The position numbers and the translations under genes are program-made. The notes under the pieces were generated by a model. It was not told the origin of the DNA and ran no database searches. It worked only from the letters and a program-made list of their open reading frames with translations. A DNA stretch of 64,000 nucleotides, taken from positions 62,001 through 126,000 of the forward strand of contig JBGSJV010000191.1 in assembly GCA_041741535.1 (NCBI GenBank). Direction: 5' to 3'. Shown piece by piece: positions 17,510-27,000 of this stretch. How positions within the stretch are numbered: the stretch's first letter is position 1; the number at the start of each line of letters is the position of its first letter. The stretch comes from M30B19 sp041741535. Its GTDB lineage: Bacteria > Planctomycetota > Planctomycetia > Pirellulales > Pirellulaceae.

Positions 17510-19693
17510 ATGACGCCGCGTCCGTTAAGCACAAAAGATCTGTTCCGCCCGCTACAATACGTGGCGGGGGTTGGGCCGGACCGCGCGGATTTGCTGGCGA
17601 AGTTGGAACTAAAGACAGTCGCGGATGTTCTGTTTTATTTTCCTCGAACCTATGAAGATCTCACGACGACCGTTCGGATTGATCAATTGGTCGAAGGAGC
17701 CGAAGCCACCGTCGTGGGGGTGGTCCATTCGGTCGAGCGCCAAGTGACTCGCGCCGGTAAGGTGATCGTCGGCGTGTTGGTTGCCCAAGAAAATCAGCTG
17801 ATGCGGGCTCTGTGGTTCAATCCGACGTTCGGCATCAAGGATTTGCACAAAGGCGCTTGGGTCGCGGTTCGCGGGGCTCCGAAACGCAAGACCATGCGCT
17901 GGGAGATGATTCATCCCAAGGTCATGCGGTTGGATTTGCCGACGGCCCCACCTTTGGAGCAGTTGGCGAAGCCCGGCTTGCGCGGTGCCGATGTGGCTGC
18001 CGCCAGTTCTCGTCCGGAGGATCCGTCGGCCGATTCGATCTGGTTGGGCAAGTATCGACCGGTGTATGGTTTGACCGAGGGACTAAATCAACGAGAAATG
18101 CGCAAGATCACGACAAACATCGTGCGTCGCTACGCGGACCTGTTGGAAGAGGCGCTCACAGCCGATCTGATCGAACGGCATCAACTGTGCAGCATCACCC
18201 AAGCGGTACACGGCATCCATTGCCCACAACAGGCCAGCGACGTGGAGATCGCTCAGTCACGTTTGGTGTATCAAGAGTTGTTCGCCCTCCAATTGGGCTT
18301 AGCGATGCGCCGCTATCGCATGACTGCGAACGCTCAATCGCCGATCTTGGCGGATACTGCCAAAATTCGTGGTCGAATCTTGCGTCTGTTTCCGTTTGAA
18401 TTGACCAACGATCAGCAACAGGCCATCGATCAAGTTTGCGAAGATATGGGAAGAGCCATTCCCATGAATCGGATGTTGCAAGGAGACGTCGGGAGCGGCA
18501 AGACGGTCGTGGCGATTTACAGCCTGCTGTTGTGTGTGGCTCACGGCTATCAAGCGGCGCTGATGGCACCCACCGAGATTCTGGCGCGGCAACATTTTAA
18601 TACGTTGCAAAAACAGCTGAAATCCAGTCGTGTGCGGATGGGATTGATGACGGGTTCGGTTTCCGCCGTGGATCGCGCAAAGTTGGAAAGTGACTTGGCA
18701 GCTGGGAAGATCGACATTGTCGTGGGGACACAGTCCTTGGTGCGCGGGAATATCCCCTGGCAGAAATTGGGCCTGGTGATCATTGACGAAGGCCATAAAT
18801 TCGGTGTCAAGCAACGCGCGAAACTCAAACAAGGCGGTTGTGATCCCCACTACTTGGTAATGACCGCCACACCAATCCCCCGCAGCGCTGCCATGACGTT
18901 GTTCGGCGACTTGGACCTGTCGGTCATTCGGCAGACACCACCGGGACGTCAGCCAGTCAAATCCTATCTCGTCGAATTGGAGAAACGCGATTCGTGGTGG
19001 CAGTTCATGCGAAAACAGGTCGAACAAGGTCGCCAAGCCTTTGTCGTGGTCCCGCGAATTGAAACCCAGGCCGATGACGACCAAACCGTAACGGCGACAA
19101 AAGTCTTTGACGAGTTGACTCAAGGGGTGCTGCAGGGACTGCGCGTCGAGTTGTTGCATGGTCAGATGTCGGGAAGCGACAAGCAGCGCATCATGAAATC
19201 GTTTCATCGGGGGCTAACGCAGGTTTTGGTGTCGACCACAGTGATCGAAGTCGGGATCGACGTCCCGAATGCCAACTGCATGGCGATCTGTAGTCCCCAA
19301 CGATTGGGGCTAAGCCAATTGCATCAATTGCGGGGCCGCGTTGGACGGGGCAGTCACGCAGGTTATGTGGGCTTGGTCTTGGATGAAATTAGCCAGCCGG
19401 AAACTCGGGAACGTTTGCAGTTGTTTTGCCGAACGACGGATGGATTTGAACTGGCGGAAGCCGATTTGAAGATTCGCGGGCCCGGCGACCTGTTTGGGAC
19501 TCGGCAACATGGTTTGCCGCCCTTGTTGATCGCCGACCTGTTTCGCGACCAAGAATGGCTAGTCAAAGCGCGGAATGATGCGCAAGCGTTGGTGCAAGCC
19601 GATCCCGAGTTAGCCGACCCCAGTCGCAAGCGTTTGCGGCAATTGGTGATGGGCAAGTACGGCAAGGTCTTGGAGTTGGGCGATGTGGGGTAA
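17510..19693 (+). CDS. recG: ATP-dependent DNA helicase RecG
   Basis: Superfamily 2 helicase that reverses stalled forks and migrates branched DNA. The N-terminal wedge/OB domain includes YVAGVGPDRADLLAKLEL and FYFPRTYED. The helicase motifs are Walker A GDVGSGKTVVA near 325, DEGH near 425 (the DEAD-box position), TATPIPRS, and the C-terminal lobe with STTVIEVGIDVPNA and QLRGRVGRG. The C-terminal TRG region is present. ATG 17510 gives 727 residues; an earlier in-frame start at 17441 is possible. An insert between the wedge and helicase lobes (about 155-175) is family-variable. Confidence 0.96.
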   Translation: MTPRPLSTKDLFRPLQYVAGVGPDRADLLAKLELKTVADVLFYFPRTYEDLTTTVRIDQLVEGAEATVVGVVHSVERQVTRAGKVIVGVLVAQENQLMRALWFNPTFGIKDLHKGAWVAVRGAPKRKTMRWEMIHPKVMRLDLPTAPPLEQLAKPGLRGADVAAASSRPEDPSADSIWLGKYRPVYGLTEGLNQREMRKITTNIVRRYADLLEEALTADLIERHQLCSITQAVHGIHCPQQASDVEIAQSRLVYQELFALQLGLAMRRYRMTANAQSPILADTAKIRGRILRLFPFELTNDQQQAIDQVCEDMGRAIPMNRMLQGDVGSGKTVVAIYSLLLCVAHGYQAALMAPTEILARQHFNTLQKQLKSSRVRMGLMTGSVSAVDRAKLESDLAAGKIDIVVGTQSLVRGNIPWQKLGLVIIDEGHKFGVKQRAKLKQGGCDPHYLVMTATPIPRSAAMTLFGDLDLSVIRQTPPGRQPVKSYLVELEKRDSWWQFMRKQVEQGRQAFVVVPRIETQADDDQTVTATKVFDELTQGVLQGLRVELLHGQMSGSDKQRIMKSFHRGLTQVLVSTTVIEVGIDVPNANCMAICSPQRLGLSQLHQLRGRVGRGSHAGYVGLVLDEISQPETRERLQLFCRTTDGFELAEADLKIRGPGDLFGTRQHGLPPLLIADLFRDQEWLVKARNDAQALVQADPELADPSRKRLRQLVMGKYGKVLELGDVG

Positions 19694-19730
19694 TTGTGTG
19701 TGGGTCCCAGTCGGTGTGATGGAGCAATGG

Positions 19731-19830
19731 TTAATGAGCAATGGAGAATGAAAAATGCAAAATGAGAAAACAGCGAAGTCGTAGCATTCGTTTTTGCATT
19801 TTGCATTTTTTGATTTTTCATTAATCATTC
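19731..19830. repeat. AT-rich imperfect palindrome, copy 2
   Basis: The left arm TTAATGAGCAATGGAGAATG with AAAAATGCAAAATG pairs with the right arm TTTTGCATTTTGCATTTT...TTAATCATT. The arm order matches the element at 7302-7400, so the two are one family. It lies just after recG. Confidence 0.65.
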
Positions 19831-19845
19831 TTGTTCTGACACGAC

Positions 19846-19902
19846 GGCCCGACCGGGGCGCTCGGGCGACTATGGACGGCCCGATCGGGGCGCTCGGGCT
19901 AC
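19846..19902 (-). repeat. GTAG-headed 25-base repeat, two copies
   Basis: Units at 19846-19870 and 19878-19902. Read on the minus strand the second begins GTAGCCCGAGCGCCCCGATC and closes GGGCC, a GTAG head on a CCCGA...TCGGG palindrome. The same unit appears twice at 23835-23896. Confidence 0.75.
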
Positions 19903-20005
19903 TGTGGTGGGCTACTATCGGCGCGGAACTCTGTTTCGCTAAACTGTGGATCGTCCCTCTTGTGGGGGTAAATTCTTGGTGGAGAGTTCTTGATAAAGTA
20001 ACGCG

Positions 20006-21106
20006 ATGTTGTGGTCTCGTTGGATTCGTCCGGTTCTGTTTTGCGGTGATGCAGAAAAGACTCACTACCGAGCGATGGCGGCTCTGACCGCTGCGGCTAA
20101 AGTGCCGGGGGTGTTGGAGCAATTGCGTTCGCTGGCCACGGTCCGTGACGATCGCTTGGCCATCGACGTGTTGGGACATCGCTTTCAGAATCCTGTCGGA
20201 TTGGCCGCTGGATTTGACAAGGACGGCCGCTGGCACCATTTGTTGTCGGCACTGGGGTTTGGCTTTATCGAGATCGGAACGATCACGGACTTGCCGCAAG
20301 ACGGAAACCCCAAGCCGCGTTTGTTCCGGTTACTGGCGGATCAGGCTCTGCTCAATCGGTTGGGTTTCAATAACGCGGGAGCCGAACTCGCTCGAGGGCG
20401 ACTGGAGCGTCAGTCGCCGAATGTGGTGTTGGGGATCAATATCGGTAAGTCGAAGATCACTCCGAATGAATTGGCCACGACCAGTTATCTCAAGAGCTTC
20501 AAGCTGTTGTGGCCATTCGCTCATTACGTCACGATCAATGTTAGTTCACCAAATACACCAGGCCTGCGGGCGCTCCAAGATCGTCAGCCATTGCTGGAGT
20601 TGCTGCAAGCGATGGAAGCTGCAAATCAAGAACTGGCCCGCGAACATTCGCGACCGGCCAAACCCGTGTTGGTCAAGATCGCGCCGGACTTGAATGATGC
20701 TCAAGTGGAAGATGTCGTCGAAATCGCGTTGGAAGCAAAATTGGCGGGGATCATTGCCACGAACACGACAATTCGTCGCGATGGGCTAAAGACAGCCGCG
20801 GAGGAAGTTGCAAAATTGGGCGATGGTGGTATCTCAGGTCGTCCGGTTCATGCGCGCAGTTGCGAAGTTGTCCGGCGACTCTATCGTCGCTCGTCCGGGC
20901 AACTCACGATCATTGGCGTCGGTGGTGTGTTTGATGGCGACGATGCCTGGCGAATGTTGGGCGCCGGTGCTAGTTTGGTGCAAGTTTACACAGGCTTTAT
21001 TTATGGCGGACCGCTCATGGTCGGTGCGGTCAATCGGCAATTGTTGGCGAAATTGGAGGCCCATGGCCTGTCGCATTTGTCTCAGCGAATCGGGCAAGAG
21101 GCCTGA
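20006..21106 (+). CDS. pyrD: Dihydroorotate dehydrogenase (quinone), class 2
   Basis: Membrane-associated flavoprotein that oxidises dihydroorotate to orotate with quinone in pyrimidine synthesis. The 366-residue product has the class 2 N-terminal extension that contacts the membrane. The FMN-site segments are NPVGLAAGFDKDG and GFIEIGTIT, and the catalytic-base loop is NVSSPNTPGLR (Ser base). The remaining marks are ATNTTIRRDG, GGISGRPV and IGVGGVFDGDDA. The N-terminus holds a hydrophobic helix as expected. An inverted repeat starting inside the last codons forms the terminator. Confidence 0.95.
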   Translation: MLWSRWIRPVLFCGDAEKTHYRAMAALTAAAKVPGVLEQLRSLATVRDDRLAIDVLGHRFQNPVGLAAGFDKDGRWHHLLSALGFGFIEIGTITDLPQDGNPKPRLFRLLADQALLNRLGFNNAGAELARGRLERQSPNVVLGINIGKSKITPNELATTSYLKSFKLLWPFAHYVTINVSSPNTPGLRALQDRQPLLELLQAMEAANQELAREHSRPAKPVLVKIAPDLNDAQVEDVVEIALEAKLAGIIATNTTIRRDGLKTAAEEVAKLGDGGISGRPVHARSCEVVRRLYRRSSGQLTIIGVGGVFDGDDAWRMLGAGASLVQVYTGFIYGGPLMVGAVNRQLLAKLEAHGLSHLSQRIGQEA

Positions 21107-21166
21107 AACGAAAGAAAGCCAAGATCGGCTCGCGGGAGCATGACCTTGGCTTTCGATGTTTCAGGC
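21101..21166. terminator. Long bidirectional hairpin between pyrD and the peroxiredoxin gene
   Basis: Two nested perfect arms: GCCTGAAAC (21101-21109) with GTTTCAGGC (21158-21166), and GAAAGCCAAG (21114-21123) with CTTGGCTTTC (21145-21154). It starts inside the pyrD 3' end and lies 11 bases from the peroxiredoxin stop, so it can stop transcription both ways. Confidence 0.8.
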
Positions 21167-21177
21167 CGCTTGAGCAA

Positions 21178-21705
21178 TTAGACCTTGATGGTCGCGTCGC
21201 CCTTTTTCCAGTTGCAAGGGCAAAGTTCGTCGGACTGCAGAGCGTCCAGAACTCGCAATACTTCGGCCACATTCCGACCGGCACTCAGCGCGTTGGCGGA
21301 GACCCATTGGATGAGGCCGTTGGGATCGACCAGGAAAGTCGCTCGCAAGCATACGCCTTCTTCGGGATGCAAGATTCCCAAGTCACACGATAGTTTCTGG
21401 GCGCCGATCAAAGGATACTTGAGGTCCTTCAGGTCCGGGTGACTTTGGCACCACGCCAAGTGCGAGTACTCGTTGTCGGTGCTGCCGCCGACCACTTCGC
21501 AATCGCGGTCGCGGAATTCGCCCAACTGCTTATTGAATTCAGCGATTTCCGTCGGGCAGACGAAGGTAAAATCTTTGGGATAGAAAAAGTAGCAGACCCA
21601 TTTGCCTTTGTAAGATTGGTTGTCAATCTTGGTCAGGCTCTTGGCATCCGCGCCGATATTGGCGTGGCAGGAAAAAGTAGGGAAAGCTTGTCCGACGGTT
21701 AGCAT
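21178..21705 (-). CDS. AhpC-type peroxiredoxin
   Basis: Typical two-cysteine peroxiredoxin of 175 residues. The peroxidatic Cys is in FTFVCPTEIAEF. The C-terminal DELCPCNWKKG holds the resolving Cys at the position used in AhpC. STDNEYSHLAW and the ATFLVDP segment agree. It reduces peroxides using a dithiol donor (AhpD, AhpF or thioredoxin), none of which is encoded nearby. The ATG has AAAGGTG five bases upstream. It shares a bidirectional hairpin with pyrD. No OxyR-like site was recognised upstream. Confidence 0.93.
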   Translation of the reverse strand: MLTVGQAFPTFSCHANIGADAKSLTKIDNQSYKGKWVCYFFYPKDFTFVCPTEIAEFNKQLGEFRDRDCEVVGGSTDNEYSHLAWCQSHPDLKDLKYPLIGAQKLSCDLGILHPEEGVCLRATFLVDPNGLIQWVSANALSAGRNVAEVLRVLDALQSDELCPCNWKKGDATIKV

Positions 21706-22062
21706 GGGGGCACCTTTGTTCCTAAATATGGTTTTGAGGGTTATCTGGAGTTCCTAAACTACCCCAAGTGGCCGAACATCTTCACACGAGCGAAGTGGCC
21801 GCTTGAGAGCCCCTAAACTATACCGCTAGATGCCCCGTGGCTGTAGGGGCGATCAACGCCCGGACGGGCGACCAAACCCCGTTGTTGGTTCGCTTCGCAA
21901 CGAAGAATATGCGAGTTTGCTTAGGTTTTCCGGGAATCGGAGGAGTGCATTTGGCAAGCCTTAGAAATGAGGTGGTTGCACTTCCCAGAACGCAAATCCC
22001 GTACGGAAACACATTTTGGCAAGTATCGCCACTTCGAATTCAACGGTTCGCTTCGCGATTAC
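21706..22062. other. Intergenic region upstream of the peroxiredoxin gene
   Basis: A 357-base gap. Around 21842-21870 a GTAG followed by GGGCGATCAACGCCC suggests a further REP-like palindrome. Open frames crossing the region on both strands (64 and 143 codons) show no protein-like features. Confidence 0.4.
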
Positions 22063-23520
22063 TTAATTATGGCAGCACTTTTTGTATTTTTTCCCACTGC
22101 CGCACGGACATGGTTCGTTTCGTCCAATTCGGACGTCGTCAATTCGGATGGGTTCAACGGGCTGCAAGTACGGGTCGACAAAAGGGGTTGTCGATACCAT
22201 CGTTGGTGGAAAACGTCCCGGTCTCGCTCGCAGGAACGCATCCGTGCACGCGTCTACGTACTGACTGAATCCCTCTTCGCAACTCATGTCGTAGCCCGCA
22301 GCTAGTCCATCCATGAATAGTGATTTCGCTGGGCCGTAATTATCTGGTTCCGCTAGTGCCCGTTGAAATTCTAGGTCGATCCCTGACGACAATAAATAAC
22401 GAATAATAGACGCAGACTGCGAGTGTTGGTGTTCTCGTTCTTGAAACTCCCAGAACCGTAGGAGTTCGAAGACGATGTCCGCGGCGCAGTCGGCCTCAAC
22501 CACCATTTTCCGAGGAGCATAGTCGAACAGGAAATCTTCGATCGAATCGACATCCATCTCTTTGTCGATTTCACCACGATAGCTCAGCCCGAAATTCAGC
22601 AATGAATCAATCCATAAGCATGAGCCCAATCGATCGATAACGCATTGCCCCTCGGGCGACTGAGCAAATGCCTGGGTGGTTTGTTTCAAATAATCCGCTT
22701 GTTGTTCGTCCGTTCGTTCGTCATCGTAAGTGTCGTCATGTTCGCTGACGCAATGCTCGTCACCGTTGTTCTCCACACTAACGTCCCGATTACTTGGGAA
22801 GGAACCCACAGGTGACGCTGGCATCTCCAAGCCGAGACCGGTAACACCCAATTGGTTGCGGACCATTTCCCAATCGCCTGCGACTATACGATCCACTTGA
22901 CCGTCGGCGAACGCTCGTTCAATCGCCTCCGCCGCCGATAGGACTTGATGTTCCGCCAAACAACCCACGATGATCCCGTTCATAAACGGGTGATTTTGCC
23001 GGGGGGCTTCGATCAGGGCAGTAAGGATCGAGAATACTTCGGGACGTGCGACTTCGTGTTGTTTTGCGATTTCGTCCAGACACTCCACCGCGATCATGCG
23101 TGGCATTTCAGGCAAGGTGTCGTTCTTGGCGACCTGAGCCAAGGCCGGAATCGCCGCGATGCCAAACTTGGCGAACACACACGGCATTTCGGATGGGGTC
23201 CAATCGTCGTCCGAATTGCCGCTGGCCTCGCACATTAGTTCGATGAGCCCTGCAATCGACTCTTCACTTCCAAGTTCCCCAAGCGCCCGCCAAGCGGTTA
23301 CTGGCAGTAGTTCGAAACGCTCCGCGTCCAGATCCGGCTCGACTTCGGACGGCCATTCTGGGTCTGCCCACCGGTTTGCGATGGCAAGCAACAGTGGAAT
23401 GTCGGTCTCGGCGATTTGGCAATGACTTGTGTAATAGGATTCTCGTTTGTACCAGTCGTTGATTCTGTTGGGGCTTTCCGCTGCCAAGAGTCGTCGTTCC
23501 AGCGATTCCAATTCCGCCAT
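22063..23520 (-). CDS. SEC-C motif protein with HEAT-like helical region
   Basis: 485 residues from ATG 23520 (AAGGA eight bases upstream). The C-terminus RNEPCPCGSGKKYKKCC is a SEC-C zinc-binding motif of the kind found at the end of SecA and in many stand-alone proteins. The N-terminal 240 residues read as alpha-helical repeats similar to DUF1186/HEAT proteins (LLLAIANRWADPEW, WRALGELGSEESIAGLIEL). A very acidic stretch (about 265-290) separates the halves. The function is unknown; a protein-interaction or quality-control role would fit SEC-C proteins. The upstream frame to 23691 lacks support. Confidence 0.82.
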   Translation of the reverse strand: MAELESLERRLLAAESPNRINDWYKRESYYTSHCQIAETDIPLLLAIANRWADPEWPSEVEPDLDAERFELLPVTAWRALGELGSEESIAGLIELMCEASGNSDDDWTPSEMPCVFAKFGIAAIPALAQVAKNDTLPEMPRMIAVECLDEIAKQHEVARPEVFSILTALIEAPRQNHPFMNGIIVGCLAEHQVLSAAEAIERAFADGQVDRIVAGDWEMVRNQLGVTGLGLEMPASPVGSFPSNRDVSVENNGDEHCVSEHDDTYDDERTDEQQADYLKQTTQAFAQSPEGQCVIDRLGSCLWIDSLLNFGLSYRGEIDKEMDVDSIEDFLFDYAPRKMVVEADCAADIVFELLRFWEFQEREHQHSQSASIIRYLLSSGIDLEFQRALAEPDNYGPAKSLFMDGLAAGYDMSCEEGFSQYVDACTDAFLRARPGRFPPTMVSTTPFVDPYLQPVEPIRIDDVRIGRNEPCPCGSGKKYKKCCHN

Positions 23521-23834
23521 GTCGATATTCCTTGTTCGAAACGAACTATCACAATTTGTTCGAGCCCTCCACGTTGGGGCTGCGCGACGTCCTTGCGCGG
23601 CGCCCTTGATTATGAGCCATCTTGCCGAGTTTACCAACACGAGTTTTTGTTGGCTGTCGGACTTGCTGGGGTCGGCGGCAATCCGTGGCACTTGGAGTTT
23701 GGGCTAGCTCGCGGCGGGGAGCGCGGAGCGACGCTTGGTTGGGTCGGTTCCCCCAACCCAACTAAGCTCTGCTCCTGCAGTTGACCTCCAGCGCCAATCC
23801 GAACTCGACGCGATGCGAAGCGCGCCAGCGACTG

Positions 23835-23896
23835 GGCACGATCGAGGCGCTCGGGCTACGACGCTGCTTCCGGCACGATCGAGGCGCTCGTGTTAC
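23835..23896 (-). repeat. GTAG-headed 25-base repeat, two further copies
   Basis: Units at 23835-23859 and 23872-23896. On the minus strand the first reads GTAGCCCGAGCGCCTCGATC then GTGCC. They are near-identical to the pair at 19846-19902, with a similar two-copy spacing. The pair lies in the 480-base gap 23521-24000 upstream of the secretin gene. The rest of that gap shows nothing I recognise. Confidence 0.75.
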
Positions 23897-24000
23897 TTTG
23901 GGCTTGTTGGGACTGGGGCATTTTTGTAGTGTCCCCAATTGATCCTCGGGCCACGGCCGAGGGTAGCCCGCCGCCTTTTGTTCGCAAGGATGCGAATCTC

Positions 24001-27000
24001 GTGAAAAGAACAACTTCCACCATCCAACGCTGGTTCGTTGGCGTGCAACGGATCGGGTTCCGCTGTGTCCCAGCAATTGGCTCGTGGGCCGTGGCATGTT
24101 TTATCAGTGAACCCGCGTTTGTCGCGGCTTTCCAGCTTCCTCCGCCAACGCAGAATCAACGGGCGGACTCTGCCGAAACTTGGCAAACGCTCCAAGTTCC
24201 CGCGGCGCAATTGGATACCGCCGAACGATTGCTCCAGGATTTATTTAGCAGCCGAACCGATACCACGATCCTGCTGGATCGAAGACGTCAAGAAATTCGC
24301 ATTTCCGGCCCCGAGGAAGTTCGCCGCCAATCGCTTCGGGTTGCCGAAGCTTTTGGATATGTTCCGTCAGCCGAGTCGGGACGGTCCCCAACTTTGCCCG
24401 GTTTGCCACCAGTTCCCCCTCCCAACGCGCCGACAACTCCCGATTCCGCGGGCACTGCCTCCGCCCGTCTGCTACCAGGGATAAACGATGCGGGGACACT
24501 GGGTGTCCTCACGCCGCGCAGCCGCACGCAAGTCATTCCCAAGTACCAACGCCAAGCCTATGTCGATCGGGTCACGGCCTTGTTAGGCGGTAAGTTGCAA
24601 CGACAGACTCGGCAGGGACAAACGATCTATTTGTACCCGGTCGACCAGCAACGCTACGTGGCATTTTCGTTCGACGATGCGACAAACCAGCTGCGTTTTG
24701 AAGGTGATCCAGAATTAGTTCGGCAGATGGAGTCGTTGACTCAAGCTTTGTTAGCGACCGCCCCGGACCCCGATAGTGGCATTGGTTTGGTTCGTTCCCA
24801 GCGTACCGATCGTCACAAGTTGGCCCGGGTTCTCAGTGCCTATCTGGAGCCTGGAAAAAATCAGCCGCGGTCGACCGAGTCGCCGCGGGGTTCTGGTGTC
24901 ACAGAACAACCCTCAACCGGCGGAGTCGGCCAGCCAGGCACGCGGCCGAACAACCCGAGCCCAACGTCCTCAATCCCAGCCCCTCGCATCATTCGACCGT
25001 TGTCGGATCCCGCAACCGCTCGGCCGCAAGTTCGCCCTGTAAGTTTTCTGACCCCGATCATCAGTCAAGATTTGGACGTGCCGGCTGCGATACTGCAATT
25101 TCAGGACGAGACGGGAGCGAACCAAGACAATCCGACCGGCCGGCGTCAAGACGATACGCTCCCTGATTTTGGACGCAACATTGAAGTCGAGTTCTTGCCG
25201 GACTTGGACGTGATCATTCTCCGTGGTCGCAATCAGGACCTGGAGCAGTTGGCGGAGATCATCGAACAGTTGGAACGACTGAGCGAACAAACGCAACCCG
25301 AAGTGGAAGTTTATCACTTGCAGCACGTCTCGGCCGACGCCATGGCCACATTGATCTCGCAGGTCGACAACGATCTCATTCGCGGTCGACAAGGTCGCGT
25401 CACGATCACGTCACTCAGCAAACCCAACGCGTTGCTTCTAATCGGTTGGGGCGACGCGGTGGTGTCGATCAAAGATTTGATTGCAAAATTGGATCAGCCC
25501 GTTGCTCCAGACTCGCAGTTCAAAGTCTATCACTTAAAAAACGCGACGGCGGCGACGGTACAAACGTCCCTTGCGACCTTCTTGACCAACCGCACGGCCC
25601 TTGGGATTCGGGCTCGCTTGATGGCGGACGCTCGCACCAATTCGGTCATTGTCAGTGCTAGCCCGCGCGATTTTGCCGAGATCGATCGGATCGTCGAAGA
25701 GATGGATCGTCCCGAGGGCATGGCCACTTCACGCGGACAGGTGGTCGTCGCGAAGAACGTTTTGGCGACCGACTTGGCCCAGACCTTGCAATTGGCCATT
25801 AGTGCCATCCAAACGGGTGATAGTCGCTCGGCAATTTTGGAACTGTTGACGATCGATGAGTCCGGAGCGGAAGTCATTCGCTCGGGAGCCTTGGACAATG
25901 TTTCGGTCACGCCCCAGCCACGGACCAACTCCGTGTTGGTCACGGCTCCGCCGGAGTCGTTGCCGCTACTGTTGTCGTTGTTGGAGCAGTTGGACCAACC
26001 GGGGTCATCGGCCCAGATGAAAATTTTTCGCATCCAACACAGCGATGCCGCCAGTATCGTCCAAGTTCTGCGTTCGCTGTTGCCATCGGAAACAACCACG
26101 ACGCAACCGTTTCGTTTGCCGAACAGCGGTGTGGCCAGTTCCGTGGTCCCGCTGCGATTTTCGATCGACACGCGTACCAACAGTGTGTTGGCGATTGGCA
26201 ATGAAGCTGACTTGACCGTGGTGGAAGCGTTGGTGTTGCGACTGGATGAAAAAGGTGCGTTGGACCGCCAGACCGTGGTCTATCATTTGAAGAACGCTCC
26301 AGCACGAGATATTTCAGCAGCAATCAATCAGTTTTTGCTGAATCAACGGCAGTTGAATCAAGCCGCGCCGGGTTCGACGAATCCCTACCAGCAATTGGAG
26401 CAGGAAGTCATCATCGTCCCCGAGCCCGTCGGTAATCGCTTGATACTTAGTGCAACGAGTCGATACTTCGACGAGGTTTCGCAGTTGATCCAAAAACTCG
26501 ACGAAGCTCCGCCGCAAGTGATGATTCAAGTATTGATCGCGGAAGTCTCGCTCAACAGCGCCGACGAATTTGGAATCGAGTTAGGCTTGCAGGACACCGT
26601 TCTCTTTGATCGTAGTCTGTTGGGTGACTTGTTGACCACCGTCAACAGCACCACAACATCCACACCGGCCGGTGTGGTAACGGTTACCGAAGAGATCATT
26701 CAAGCCGCCTCGAATCAGCCTGGCTTCAATTTCAATTCCACAGGTCCGTTGGGCAATAGTGGTTCTCAGCGGGCCTTGTCGAACAGCAAAGCGACCGGTG
26801 GGCAGGGAGTGTCGAACTTCGCGGTCGGTCGAGTCAACAATGAGTTGGGATTTGGCGGATTGGTCTTGTCCGCCAGTGGTCGGAATGTTTCGGCTTTATT
26901 GCGAGCATTGCAAGAATCACGCCGATTGGAAATCTTGTCACGACCACAAATTCGCAGTTTGGACAATCAACCGGCGTACATTCAAGTCGGTCAAAAAGTC

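Noticed and set aside
21837..22268. 143-codon open frame on the plus strand upstream of and overlapping the SEC-C gene end
   Set aside because: It overlaps the conserved SEC-C C-terminus on the other strand, has Arg/Ser-rich shadow composition and no start signal.
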